The notes beneath the pieces are model-generated. The model was not told the DNA's origin, ran no database searches, and saw only the letters and a list, made by a program, of their open reading frames with translations. DNA of 64,000 nt from assembly GCF_001570485.1 (NCBI RefSeq), contig NZ_BCTA01000023.1, positions 62,001 through 126,000 on the forward strand, given 5' to 3'. The translations under genes were made by a program, and so were the position numbers. Source of the stretch: Mycolicibacterium novocastrense (GTDB taxonomy: Bacteria; Actinomycetota; Actinomycetes; Mycobacteriales; Mycobacteriaceae). The stretch's first letter is position 1. Each line of letters opens with the position of its first letter. Positions 10,037-18,782 of the stretch are shown one piece after another.

Positions 10037-10654
10037 GTGCGGCTACTCCGCGCCGTCGCCGGCGCCCCGTTCAGCTTCGCGTGGCTGCTCGTCTTGCTCA
10101 TCACGACCCGCGTGCAGCGCTCGGCAGGACATGGGGGGTCGCGACGGATCCAGCGCAGGAACTCCACGAATTTGCGCCGGCTGCGCAGCGAGCCCCATCG
10201 CGTGCTCACCACCAGCTTGTTCTGGCTCGACGACCACAGGTGGTGGCCCTACGTCCCGGTGTTCGTCGGTGTCGTCGCGCCGGCGGAGCGCCGGTTGGGT
10301 TGGTGGCGTTGGCTTCTCGTCGGGATCGGCGCGCACGTCGTCGCCACCTACGTCGGCCAGAGCTATCTGCGGTTCCTGATTCGGAAGGGTCGAGCGCCGC
10401 AGCGGCTCGAGAATGCCCGTGACGTCGGGGTGAGTTACTTCGTTCTCGGGGTGGCCGGTGCGCTGTCGGGTTACACCCGCAAGCCGTGGCGCTCCGGCGC
10501 TCAGACCGTGGCCGCGCTGGCGCTGGCCGGTAACGCCGCCGCCCGGCCCACGTTCACCGAAGTCGGCCACCTGACCGCGTTCCTCGTCGGCCTCGCGGCG
10601 GTTCCGCTCGCGCCCGACCGCGACGACCATCCCTACCCGGACATACAGGGCTGA
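10037..10654 (+). CDS. Rhomboid-like integral membrane protein
   Basis: A 205-residue protein with about five hydrophobic segments. The helix containing GVSYF (S133) resembles the GxSx serine helix of rhomboid intramembrane proteases, and EVGHLTAFLVGL (H178) resembles their catalytic-His helix. The spacing between the two supports a rhomboid fold, although the classical GASG is not kept. The start is GTG, with no strong Shine-Dalgarno. Mycobacteria encode several such rhomboid-like proteins of unknown substrate. Activity is uncertain. It diverges from ppk2. Confidence 0.65.
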   Translation: MRLLRAVAGAPFSFAWLLVLLITTRVQRSAGHGGSRRIQRRNSTNLRRLRSEPHRVLTTSLFWLDDHRWWPYVPVFVGVVAPAERRLGWWRWLLVGIGAHVVATYVGQSYLRFLIRKGRAPQRLENARDVGVSYFVLGVAGALSGYTRKPWRSGAQTVAALALAGNAAARPTFTEVGHLTAFLVGLAAVPLAPDRDDHPYPDIQG

Positions 10655-10706
10655 CTTACGACGGCAACCCGCTCAAGCAAGCGGATTCATGCGCCCTGCT
10701 CCGCGG

Positions 10707-11333
10707 TCAGGCCTCCACCGTGGGCAGACGTTCACCGTTGAACCGCGTCACGGGTGCACCGGTATTCGGCGGCGGGTACCGCCCGTAGATGCCCGCCGGA
10801 TCGCCCTCGGCATAGAGCTTGCTCTCGTAATCGGCGCGCGCGGCCAGGACGTCACGGCGGTATTGCTCGCGTAACTCTTGGGCTTTTCGAGCCTCGGCGG
10901 TCTTATGCCTCCAGAACAGGAATCCGCCGGCACCGACCATCGGGACCAGCACGAGGAGCAGCCAGGGGTTCTCGGCAAGGATGCCGAGCACGATGAGTCC
11001 CAGAACCACGCCCGCAACAATCAATGGCGTCCGGGACCGCGTATCTACGTTCACACCACCGGGACCTCCGCCAACCGCGATCGATGATCCAGCCGACCCG
11101 CTGAAGATGGCGAACAGAATCCAAAACGGGAGCCAGAGGCCGCAGGAGAGAATCGTCAGTATTAAGTGCAGTGCATGGTTCGCTCCGCCGCCTGATGACA
11201 CCGCCACAGCCACCGCCGTTGGTGGTGCAGCGCTCGGCGGCGGAGTAGGCGCAAAGTGCTGTGTCCACCGCTGACCGTCGTAATAGCGTTGCCCCGGTTG
11301 GCCGCTCGGGTCGGGAAACCAGCCCGCGTTCAC
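10707..11333 (-). CDS. DUF2510 membrane protein
   Basis: A 208-residue protein. It opens with a DUF2510 module (GWFPDPSGQPGQRYYDGQRW, residues 4-23), followed by a Pro/Ala linker and two hydrophobic hairpins (about residues 56-80 and 105-140). A basic, charged tail rich in Arg, Glu and Ala follows, predicted cytoplasmic. DUF2510 is an actinobacterial module often next to transmembrane segments; its ligand is unknown. The same module is inserted in the kinase at 27823-29424. The 5' region carries a conserved non-coding motif at 11569-11622. Confidence 0.75.
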   Translation of the reverse strand: MNAGWFPDPSGQPGQRYYDGQRWTQHFAPTPPPSAAPPTAVAVAVSSGGGANHALHLILTILSCGLWLPFWILFAIFSGSAGSSIAVGGGPGGVNVDTRSRTPLIVAGVVLGLIVLGILAENPWLLLVLVPMVGAGGFLFWRHKTAEARKAQELREQYRRDVLAARADYESKLYAEGDPAGIYGRYPPPNTGAPVTRFNGERLPTVEA

Positions 11334-11742
11334 TGCGCAAATCCTTTGGTGTCACAGCTTCCAGCGCGCCCAGCGCAGCACCGCAAAGCTAGCTTGGGAA
11401 TCTCTTCTCGGCACACAGCGCCTCCCCTTCGGTTGTCCACGGTCATCGACAATGTGAGCACTGGTCCGGCTCCCGCGCCCACCCGGCACTGTTTGAAGCG
11501 CCCCGACAGCACTACATTCCCATGAGCGTTCGCGGACGCGACGCTGATCAGTTGCCCGGCACAGACGCTACGGAATACCGGGGCCCGGGGAATCAGGGGT
11601 TTCCCTATGAAGAATTTGCTGGCCCGGTCCGTCCGTCGACTTCACTTCAAGGCTCTGTTGACGATCGGACGCTCTCCGGGCATACCCCGCTGACCTCGGC
11701 ACATCGACGCGAAGGTTTCACAACCTCCACCTCGGGAACGAT
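11334..11742. other. Intergenic region (409 bp) with one conserved motif
   Basis: No convincing gene. An 80-codon-class frame from 11522 lacks a plausible start context and reads through the conserved motif, which is non-coding in its second copy, so it is rejected. The stretch separates the DUF2510 gene from the flavoprotein gene and presumably holds promoters for both. Confidence 0.6.
11569..11622. repeat. Conserved intergenic motif, copy A
   Basis: A 54-bp stretch aligning without gaps to 45217-45270, with 39 of 54 identical bases by hand count. The core GGAATCAGGGGTTTCCCTAT matches copy B at 19 of 20 positions and contains an AGGG/CCCT inverted repeat. It lies about 240-290 bp upstream of the minus-strand DUF2510 gene and about 120 bp upstream of the plus-strand flavoprotein gene. 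It may be a regulator binding site or a small-RNA promoter. Confidence 0.6.
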
Positions 11743-12678
11743 GTGGCCATGGATTGGGAATGTGCCGTCGTCGGGGGAGGGGCCGCCGGGTTGAGCGCCG
11801 CCCTCGTGCTGGGGCGGGCGAGACGGCGCACGGTCGTCATCGACGCCGACGAACAGAGCAACCGCGCCGCGAAGGTGATGGGCGGCATGCTCGGCTACGA
11901 CCAGCGTCCGCCCGCCGAGCTGTACGCCCAAGGACGACGCGAGCTGACGGCCTATCCCAGCGTCGAGTACCGGCACGGCCAGATCGTCAGTGGCCGCCCG
12001 GTCGACAACGGCTTCATCCTCGAGCCCGATGACGGTGATCCCATTCTTGCCAAGCGGGTGCTGCTCGCGACCGGCATGCAGTACTGCCCGCCGGACCTGC
12101 CCGGGCTCGCCGAGCTGTGGGGCACCTCGGTTTTCCAATGTCCGTTCTGCCATGGCTGGGAGATGCGGGACAAGCGGCTCGCCACCATGGCCGCCGGCGA
12201 AGAGGCGATGCACTCCGCGCTGATGCTTCGCGGCTGGAGCGACGACGTCGTGCTGCTGACCGACGGGCGCACCGACCTGTCACCCGCGGACAAGCAGGTG
12301 CTGAAGGCCGCCGACGTGACCATCGAAGACCGTCGAGTCGTCGAATTGCTCAGCGAGGACGGACAACTGAGCGCGATCGCGTTCGCCGACGGTGACCGGC
12401 TGGCCCGCGACGGGCTCCTCGTCGAGGCGCCCCTCAAACAACGCTCAGCGCTCGCCGAGCAGCTGGGTGCCGCGTGCACGCCGGGCCCATTGGCCGCCGA
12501 CACCATCAGCATCGACCCGATCCATCGCACGGAGGCCAGCGGCGTGTTCGCCGCGGGTGATCTCTGCAGCGAGCAGCCCTACGTGGCAGGCGCGATCGCC
12601 GCGGGATCGAAGGCGGCGATGATTGTCGTGCAGAGCCTGCTGGCCGACGAGTTCAGCTTGCCGTACCCCCCGATCTGA
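11743..12678 (+). CDS. Thioredoxin-reductase-like FAD-dependent oxidoreductase
   Basis: A 311-residue pyridine-nucleotide-disulfide-type flavoprotein. The N-terminal FAD site is GGGAAGLSAA (residues 10-19), the redox pair is CPFC, and the C-terminal FAD motif is SGVFAAGDLCSEQPYVAGAIAAGSKAA. The fold is that of TrxB and related reductases. Mycobacterial neighbours of this type are usually unassigned, and no thioredoxin partner sits beside it. The start is GTG at 11743 or ATG at 11749; the second gives MDWECAVVGGG. Its last 26 bases overlap the convergent hydrolase gene. Confidence 0.85.
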   Translation: MAMDWECAVVGGGAAGLSAALVLGRARRRTVVIDADEQSNRAAKVMGGMLGYDQRPPAELYAQGRRELTAYPSVEYRHGQIVSGRPVDNGFILEPDDGDPILAKRVLLATGMQYCPPDLPGLAELWGTSVFQCPFCHGWEMRDKRLATMAAGEEAMHSALMLRGWSDDVVLLTDGRTDLSPADKQVLKAADVTIEDRRVVELLSEDGQLSAIAFADGDRLARDGLLVEAPLKQRSALAEQLGAACTPGPLAADTISIDPIHRTEASGVFAAGDLCSEQPYVAGAIAAGSKAAMIVVQSLLADEFSLPYPPI

Positions 12679-13534
12679 GGGCCCCCGCGGCAATGAACTC
12701 TCGCAGTTCGTCGGCGAGGCGAGCGGGCTGATCCATCGGTATCAGGGTGTAGCTGTCGCCGATTTCGACCAGGCGGCCACGCGGGAACAGCGATGCCAGA
12801 CGCCGGCCGTGCTCCGCCGGCATCACCTTGTCTTCGGTCGCCCACACCACAAGTGCCGGCCGGTCGAAGGTCCGAAGCTGATCGGTCAGCTCGCTCAATC
12901 GCGCGCGGCTGGGCGTCGAGCCGGCGAAGGTGCGCAGATCGCGCCGCACTCGGCTGTCGACCAGCGCTGGGCGAAACCATTGATCCATCACGTCTTTGGG
13001 TATCGGGTGCTTGGCCATCCAACCCCAGCCGCCAGGGGCGCGGCGGAACCAGCCGAACCGTTGAAGCTGCATCGTCAGCCACAGGACACCGGGGATTCTC
13101 GCGCTGGAGGCGATGGCCTTCCCCGGTAGTCCTGGCGGGAAGTTGTCGAAAGCTTCGCAGGCGACCAGGGCGAGTGCGGAGATTCGCTCGGCGCCCTCGG
13201 CGAGCAGGAACTGCGCACCTCCCCAGTCATTGAGCACCAGCGTCACGTCGCGTAGATCCAACCTGTCGATGAACTCGCCGACCAGTGCCGCGACGCCCGT
13301 ATGGGTCACCAGCTCCCCACGCCTCATCGGCAGGCGGTGGCTGCCGAGCGGAAGCGTGGGACAGATGCACCGATGCGCCGGTGCTAACCGGGCAACAACG
13401 TTGTCCCACAGGGAGTTATCCATGTTGACCCCGTGCAGCAGCACGACGACAGGACCGTCGCCACCGGTATCCGTGTATTCGATGACCCCGCCGCTCAGAT
13501 CGACCCGGTGTTCGGTTCGAGGAACGCTCCGCAT
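12653..13534 (-). CDS. Alpha/beta hydrolase
   Basis: A 293-residue alpha/beta-hydrolase-fold protein. It has the oxyanion-loop motif VVLLHGVNMDNSLWD. The nucleophile-elbow region reads LNDWGGAQ, with Asp in the elbow as in haloalkane dehalogenase and epoxide hydrolase types rather than Ser. The start is ATG at 13534, preceded by AGGAGG; the longer frame to 13951 runs antisense through tetR and is rejected. The gene diverges from tetR across a perfect palindrome, so it is probably TetR-controlled with the monooxygenase operon. The usual C-terminal His is replaced or displaced (GDSYTLIPMDQP), so catalysis is uncertain. Confidence 0.82.
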   Translation of the reverse strand: MRSVPRTEHRVDLSGGVIEYTDTGGDGPVVVLLHGVNMDNSLWDNVVARLAPAHRCICPTLPLGSHRLPMRRGELVTHTGVAALVGEFIDRLDLRDVTLVLNDWGGAQFLLAEGAERISALALVACEAFDNFPPGLPGKAIASSARIPGVLWLTMQLQRFGWFRRAPGGWGWMAKHPIPKDVMDQWFRPALVDSRVRRDLRTFAGSTPSRARLSELTDQLRTFDRPALVVWATEDKVMPAEHGRRLASLFPRGRLVEIGDSYTLIPMDQPARLADELREFIAAGALRSGGTAS

Positions 13535-13546
13535 GGCACCTCCTAG

Positions 13547-13567
13547 ACAGACCGACCGTCGGTCTGT
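13547..13567. promoter_or_regulatory. Palindromic TetR-family operator
   Basis: A perfect inverted repeat: ACAGACCGAC at 13547-13556, one central C, then GTCGGTCTGT. It lies between the divergent hydrolase (ATG at 13534) and tetR (GTG at 13580) starts. ACCGACCGTCGGT-type palindromes are typical TetR operators. Binding here would block transcription in both directions, indicating autoregulation. Confidence 0.85.
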
Positions 13568-13579
13568 AGCGTAGGGCAG

Positions 13580-14188
13580 GTGCGGGAGATCAAGCAACCC
13601 GAAGTGCGAAAGAGCGAGATCGTCGGCGCCGCGCTCAAGCTGTTCACCGAGAACGGTTACGAGAAAACCACCGTCGCAGCGATCATCGGAGAACTCGGCG
13701 TCGCGAAAGGCTGCTTCTACCACCACTTCCGATCCAAGGACGAAGTGTTCGAAGCGTGTGTGCTGGCGGCTTCGCAACAGATCGCCGACACCTGGATAGC
13801 GGCGCTGACGGACCACTCGCGGACCCCGACCGCCCGCCTGATGGACTTCCACTTCAGCTACCGGGAACTGACCGACGCCGCCACCTCGGGCCTGATCGCC
13901 GATCTCTACTCGCGGGCGTTCACCGATATGCACCACCGCGTGACCGCGCAAGTCGTCGCCGACGTGCTACCCGCCGTGACCGCGCTGATCGACGAGGGCG
14001 TGCAACAGGGCGAATTCACCGTCAGCGATCCGCAGTTCACCGCTGTCGTCCTGCTCGGCGCCCTTCAGGGACTACATGAGACCTATGCCCCGATCACCGA
14101 TCTGGACCAGACCGCGCACCGCCGCAAGCTCGTCGAGATGTTCGAGCGACTCCTGGCCGCCAAAATTCCCGCAGAGGAGGGTTCATGA
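13580..14188 (+). CDS. TetR-family transcriptional regulator
   Basis: A 202-residue regulator. The N-terminal helix-turn-helix is clear: IVGAALKLFTENGYEKTTVAAIIGELGVAKGCFYHHFRSKDEVF, about residues 14-57. The C-terminal ligand domain is helical and variable. The GTG start lies 12 bases downstream of the palindromic operator. It overlaps the monooxygenase gene by 4 bases (ATGA at 14185-14188), so it leads the operon tetR-monooxygenase-quinone reductase. The likely signal is the substrate or product of the downstream enzymes, but its identity is unknown. Confidence 0.93.
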   Translation: MREIKQPEVRKSEIVGAALKLFTENGYEKTTVAAIIGELGVAKGCFYHHFRSKDEVFEACVLAASQQIADTWIAALTDHSRTPTARLMDFHFSYRELTDAATSGLIADLYSRAFTDMHHRVTAQVVADVLPAVTALIDEGVQQGEFTVSDPQFTAVVLLGALQGLHETYAPITDLDQTAHRRKLVEMFERLLAAKIPAEEGS

Positions 14189-15711
14189 ATTCCGCCCACA
14201 CCGATGTGCTGATCGTCGGTGCGGGGCCCACCGGCCTGACGATGGCCAACGAACTGGCTCGCCGCGGTATCCGCACCCGAATCATCGACGCCGCGACCGG
14301 GCCCAACACTGAGACGCGTGCGTTGGGCGTACAGGCTCGCAGCCTCGAACTCTTTGACCGGCAGGGGATCACCGAGCAGCTACTCGCGCGCGGGCTGAAA
14401 GCGCGAGTGTTCAACGTGTTCAGTGAAAACCGGCAGATCCTGCGAGCCGACTTCGCTGCTCTGCCGTCACCCTATCCGTTTCTGCTGATGATCCCGCAGA
14501 ACGAGGTGCAAGAGGTCCTCACCGCGAACCTCGCCGCGCTCGGCACACACGTCGAGCACCGGGTCGAGATGGTCGCACTCACCCAAAACGCCGACCACGT
14601 AAGCGCCGAGGTGCGGCGCCCCGACGGCGGCAGCGACACGGTGCGGGCAAGCTGGATCGTCGGTGCGGACGGAGCGCACAGCGCCGTCCGACGACAGCTC
14701 GGGCTGCGCTTCCTCGGCTCGGCGTTCGAGGAGAACTTCGCGGTCGCCGATCTACGAATGGACTGGGATCTGCCCGGCGACGAGTTCTTCGCCTTCCTCA
14801 ACCGGGGCAGATTCGTGGCCTACTTTCCGATGCTGCACGGCTGGCATCGGATTGCTGTCGCACAGAACGAGCGACCCGCCCCAACCGGCGACGTAACGCA
14901 CGCCGAATTGCAGCGCGCCGTCGACATCTGTGCCCCACCGGGGGCCAAGATCGCGGAGATCAGGCAGGCTGGCCGATTCCGGATCAACCAGCGCAGGGTC
15001 GAGTCCCACTCGGCTGGAAGGGTTTCCCTCATCGGTGACGCCGCCCATATTCACTCGGTGGTGGGTGCGCAGGGGATGAACACGGGCATCCAGGACGCCT
15101 TCAACCTCGGCTGGAAGCTCGCGGCGGTGGTACGCGGCGAGGCCGACCAGGCGTTGCTGGACAGTTACGCCGCCGAGCGGGCGCCGGTCGCCCGCCGACT
15201 CGTCAAAGGAACCCGGCGCGTCACCCGGATGACCCTGCTGCGCAACCCGGTGAGCACGAAGATGCGCCGCACCGTCGCTCCGCGCATTCTGGCGCGTCAA
15301 CCGGTTCAACGGGCCCTGCTGCGTGCGATCTCACAGATCGACGTGTCCTATCACGACGGATCGGGCAGCGCCCCCCATGGTCGGATCGCCGTCGGCGACC
15401 GCGCACCCGACGTGAAACTCAGCGCGCAAGAGGGCACCGCCACAAGACTCTTCGACCTGCTGGACACCACGCGGCACACTCTGCTGATATTGGGCAGAGC
15501 CGCGCCCGCCCCGACGGAGTTGCCCGATTGGGTACGCGTTGTCCAGGTAGCCGATGACGCGGTCAGCGCCGCCTATGACCTGCCAGACGGTGGCTACGTG
15601 CTCATCCGGCCGGACGGCTACATCGGTTACCGCAGCACCGAGAGCGGCCCCGCATCCGTGGGGGACGACGTGGATCGCGTTCTCGCCCAGCCTGTTCAGG
15701 AGGGAAGATGA
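14185..15711 (+). CDS. FAD-dependent monooxygenase (aromatic hydroxylase class A)
   Basis: A 508-residue group A flavoprotein monooxygenase of the phenol/PCP hydroxylase type. The FAD Rossmann motif is VGAGPTGLTMANELARRG near the start, the DG motif is IVGADGAHSAVRRQLG, and the GD motif is LIGDAAHIHSVVGAQGMNTG. A C-terminal thioredoxin-like extension (residues about 400-508) is typical of this group. It uses NAD(P)H and O2 to hydroxylate an aromatic or polyketide-like substrate not identifiable here. It is coupled on both sides by 4-bp overlaps with tetR and the quinone reductase gene. Confidence 0.93.
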   Translation: MNSAHTDVLIVGAGPTGLTMANELARRGIRTRIIDAATGPNTETRALGVQARSLELFDRQGITEQLLARGLKARVFNVFSENRQILRADFAALPSPYPFLLMIPQNEVQEVLTANLAALGTHVEHRVEMVALTQNADHVSAEVRRPDGGSDTVRASWIVGADGAHSAVRRQLGLRFLGSAFEENFAVADLRMDWDLPGDEFFAFLNRGRFVAYFPMLHGWHRIAVAQNERPAPTGDVTHAELQRAVDICAPPGAKIAEIRQAGRFRINQRRVESHSAGRVSLIGDAAHIHSVVGAQGMNTGIQDAFNLGWKLAAVVRGEADQALLDSYAAERAPVARRLVKGTRRVTRMTLLRNPVSTKMRRTVAPRILARQPVQRALLRAISQIDVSYHDGSGSAPHGRIAVGDRAPDVKLSAQEGTATRLFDLLDTTRHTLLILGRAAPAPTELPDWVRVVQVADDAVSAAYDLPDGGYVLIRPDGYIGYRSTESGPASVGDDVDRVLAQPVQEGR

Positions 15712-16673
15712 GAGCCGTCTGGATGACCGAGTTCGGTGGACCGGAGGTGCTGCAAGTCAGCGACAGCGCGGTGCCGGTACCCGGACCGGATGAGGTGCTG
15801 ATCGAGGTGGAAGCCGCCGGCGTCACCTACGGCGATGTGATGAAGCGGCAGGGCGCGTTCGGGACCTTCGACCTGCCCGCCGGGGTCGGGCAAGAGATCG
15901 CAGGGATGGTGCGCAGCTCCGGCCCCGGTGGGCCGGCAGTCGGATCGCGGGTGGCGGCGATGGTTGAGCACGGCTACGCCGAACTCGCCGTAGCCCAATC
16001 GGATTCGGTCGTGACGCTGCCCAACACGGTGGACAGCCGTGAGGCGGCCACCCTCTGGATTCACGGAGTGACCGCATACCAGACCTTGCGCCAAGCCGGG
16101 AGAATCAGGTCTGGCGATACCGTGCTGGTGCACGCCGCCGCAGGAGGTGTCGGGACCCTCGCGATCCAGCTGGCGAGGTTGCTCGGCGCGGCGGTCGTCA
16201 TCGGTACGGCGGGAACGCCGCGCAAACTCGACCATATTCGAGCGCACGGCGCCGACTTCGCTGTCGACTACTCCGAAGCCGGATGGGCCAAGACCGTGCT
16301 CGAGCTGACCGACGGGCGCGGCGTCGACCTCGTCCTCGACTCCGTCGGCGGTCAAATCTCGCTCGACACCATGGACGTAATGGCTTCGTTCGGTCGGATC
16401 GTGACGTTCGGAGCCGCCAGTGGAACCGCATCCACGTACCCCGGAATGGCGCTGATGGCACAGAATCTCTCCGTGAGCGGTTATTCGCTGATGGGTTGGC
16501 GCAGTCGCCCGGACACAATCAGTCAGGCCCTCGAGCAGCTCATCGCGTTTGTCGCCGACGACCGCCTCCGCCCGAGTGTTACCGAGTACTGCCTCGACGA
16601 CGTCGTCGAGGCACACCGCGCCCTCGTCAATCGGCAGACCATGGGCAGCATCGTGTTGGTGCCGGCTCGCTAG
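15708..16673 (+). CDS. NADPH:quinone oxidoreductase-like (medium-chain dehydrogenase)
   Basis: A 321-residue zeta-crystallin/quinone reductase type MDR protein. It has the GHG-type N-terminal domain (MTEFGGPEVLQV, VTYGDVMKRQG) and the nucleotide-binding motif HAAAGGVGTLAIQLARLLGA. The catalytic zinc ligands of alcohol dehydrogenases are absent, as expected for this subfamily. It probably reduces quinones or enones, which suits a partner of the upstream aromatic monooxygenase. It is the last gene of the tetR operon. It is convergent with the PaoC-like gene, with 27 bp between stops. Confidence 0.9.
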   Translation: MRAVWMTEFGGPEVLQVSDSAVPVPGPDEVLIEVEAAGVTYGDVMKRQGAFGTFDLPAGVGQEIAGMVRSSGPGGPAVGSRVAAMVEHGYAELAVAQSDSVVTLPNTVDSREAATLWIHGVTAYQTLRQAGRIRSGDTVLVHAAAGGVGTLAIQLARLLGAAVVIGTAGTPRKLDHIRAHGADFAVDYSEAGWAKTVLELTDGRGVDLVLDSVGGQISLDTMDVMASFGRIVTFGAASGTASTYPGMALMAQNLSVSGYSLMGWRSRPDTISQALEQLIAFVADDRLRPSVTEYCLDDVVEAHRALVNRQTMGSIVLVPAR

Positions 16674-16700
16674 CGTCGTCAGCAGGGTCGCCGTCCCGAC

Positions 16701-18782
16701 CTAACCCAGCAGCGCGTCACACATCACGGGTAGGTCGCGCACCCGGATGCCGGTGGCGTGGTAGACGGCGTTGACGACGGCTGCGGCGGAGCCGACGATG
16801 CCGATCTCGCCCGCGCCGCGCGAGCCCATCGGGTTCGAGTGCTTGTCGACGTCGTCGAGCCACATCGCCTCGATCGCCGGGACGTCGGCGTGCGAGCTGA
16901 AGTGGTACGTCGCCAGGTCCCTCGTGACGATGTGGCCGAAGCGGGGATCACGCACGCTCTCCTCGTGCAGCGCCATCGACAACCCCATCGTCATGCCGCC
17001 GATCAGCTGCGAGCGCAGCGTCGCCGGATTGATCACCCGCCCGATGGAGAACACGCCGAGCATCCGAGGCACCCGGATCTCACCTGTGTACCGGTTGACC
17101 CGTGCCTCGACGAAATGGGCACCGAAGGAATACATCCCGAAGTTCGGCGCCTCTTCGTTCTCCGGCGCCTCGGCGGTGGTGGTGACGCCGACGTCCGGGT
17201 GATCCCCGTGGTCGTGCCGGAACTGTTGTGCCGCAGCGACGATCGCGCGCCCCCACGAGCTGATACCCGACGAGCCGCCCTCGACCGACGCGGCGGGCAG
17301 ATCGGTGTCGCCGATCTGCAGGTCGATCGCCGAGAGCTCACAGCCCAGCGCATCGGCGGCGATCTGGCTCAACGCCGTCCACGTGCCGGTCCCGATGTCG
17401 ACGGCGCCGATCGCGACCGTGTAGCGACCCCGAGCGACGCATTCGATGCGGGCGCTGTTACCCGGCTGGATCATCGCGGGATACACCGCGGACGCCACAC
17501 CGGTGCCGACCAACCACTCACCCTCACAACAGGTTCGCGGCTCGGGATCGCGCGATGCCCAGCCGAACCGCTGCGCACCGGTCTGCAGGCACTCGACAAG
17601 GCGGCGGTCCGACCACGGATTGCCGGTCTCGGGGTCGACGGCGGGCTCGTTGCGGATACGCAACTCGATCGGGTCGAGGCCGCACGCGACGGCCAGTTCG
17701 TCCATCGCGACCTCGAGAGCGAACATGCCCGGACACTCACCGGGAGCGCGCATCCAGAACGGGACGGGCACGTCGAGGGCCGCCAACCGGTGTGACGTCT
17801 TGCGGTTCGCTCCCGCGTACATCATCCGGGTGGGAACCGCGGCCTGCTCGGCGAATTCCTTGACCGTGGCGGTCTGGGCGATCACGTCGTGGCTCACCGA
17901 CGTCAACACCCCGTCACGCTCGGCACCGAGACGCAGGTGATGAATGGTGGGCGTGCGATATCCGACGAAGTCGAACATCTGCTGCCGGGTCACGGCGAAC
18001 TTCACCGGTCGACCCGGAACCCGTTGCGCGGCCATCACCGCGAGCACATTGTGCGAGTGCGGGGCGCCCTTGGAGCCGAACCCGCCACCGACATTCTTCG
18101 CGATCACGCGCACCTTCTCGGGGTCGAGGCCGAACGTCGTCGCCATCTCCTTGCGAACCACGTGGACGCCCTGCGTGGAATCCCACAGCGTGAGGGTTTC
18201 GTTGTCCCACAACGCGATGCATGCGTGTGGCTCCATCGGATTGTTGTGCTCGTGCGGGGTGGAGTAGGTCTGGTCGACGACGACGGGCGCGTCGCGCAGC
18301 GCTGCTTCGGCGTCGCCCTCGGCGGTGTCGGTCGGGTGGCCCGCGTTGACCTGCTCGGGTGCGTACAGCTTCGGATGGTCGGCACGCAGTTCGACGTCGT
18401 GCGGGGAAGCGTCGTACTCGACCTGCACCAGTGCCGCGGCCTGACGGGCGGTCTCGGCGCTCTCGGCCACCACCGCACCGATCAACTGGCCGCGGTAGTT
18501 CACCTGCGGTCCCTGAAGGATCGTGAGGTCGCCGTTCGAGGTGTCGGCCAGCCGGTGCTTGTCGAAAGCGGTGAGCACGGCGAGAACTCCGTCGACCGCC
18601 TCGGCCACCGACGAGTCCATCGTCGTGATCCTGCCGTTGGCGATGGTGGCCTGGATCGGATGAAGGTAGGCGGCGTTCTCGACGGCGTACTCGTACGCGT
18701 AGTCGGCGGTGCCGGTGACCTTGGCGGGCCCGTCGAGCCGGGTGACACGCGTGCCAATGACGCGGGGTTCGAGGCTGGTCAT
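16701..18782 (-). CDS. Molybdenum aldehyde oxidoreductase, large (Moco) subunit, PaoC/YagR-like
   Basis: A 693-residue xanthine oxidase family large subunit that binds the molybdenum cofactor and oxidises aldehydes. Visible family motifs are VGGGFGSKG, EPHACIALWD, PFWMRAPGECPG and the C-terminal GSRGAGEIGIVG, whose Glu is the conserved base. The length fits PaoC (about 730). It is the third gene of the operon and overlaps the FAD subunit gene by 4 bases. No dedicated Moco-inserting chaperone (PaoD/XdhC) lies next to it, so that factor must be elsewhere. Confidence 0.92.
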   Translation of the reverse strand: MTSLEPRVIGTRVTRLDGPAKVTGTADYAYEYAVENAAYLHPIQATIANGRITTMDSSVAEAVDGVLAVLTAFDKHRLADTSNGDLTILQGPQVNYRGQLIGAVVAESAETARQAAALVQVEYDASPHDVELRADHPKLYAPEQVNAGHPTDTAEGDAEAALRDAPVVVDQTYSTPHEHNNPMEPHACIALWDNETLTLWDSTQGVHVVRKEMATTFGLDPEKVRVIAKNVGGGFGSKGAPHSHNVLAVMAAQRVPGRPVKFAVTRQQMFDFVGYRTPTIHHLRLGAERDGVLTSVSHDVIAQTATVKEFAEQAAVPTRMMYAGANRKTSHRLAALDVPVPFWMRAPGECPGMFALEVAMDELAVACGLDPIELRIRNEPAVDPETGNPWSDRRLVECLQTGAQRFGWASRDPEPRTCCEGEWLVGTGVASAVYPAMIQPGNSARIECVARGRYTVAIGAVDIGTGTWTALSQIAADALGCELSAIDLQIGDTDLPAASVEGGSSGISSWGRAIVAAAQQFRHDHGDHPDVGVTTTAEAPENEEAPNFGMYSFGAHFVEARVNRYTGEIRVPRMLGVFSIGRVINPATLRSQLIGGMTMGLSMALHEESVRDPRFGHIVTRDLATYHFSSHADVPAIEAMWLDDVDKHSNPMGSRGAGEIGIVGSAAAVVNAVYHATGIRVRDLPVMCDALLG

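Noticed and set aside
11522..11794. Plus-strand frame of 90 codons upstream of the flavoprotein.
   Set aside because: It overlaps the flavoprotein start, has no Shine-Dalgarno, and passes through a motif whose second copy contains a stop.
13535..13951. N-terminal extension of the alpha/beta hydrolase by 139 residues.
   Set aside because: It runs antisense through tetR, crosses the operator and lacks hydrolase similarity; ATG 13534 has an AGGAGG site.
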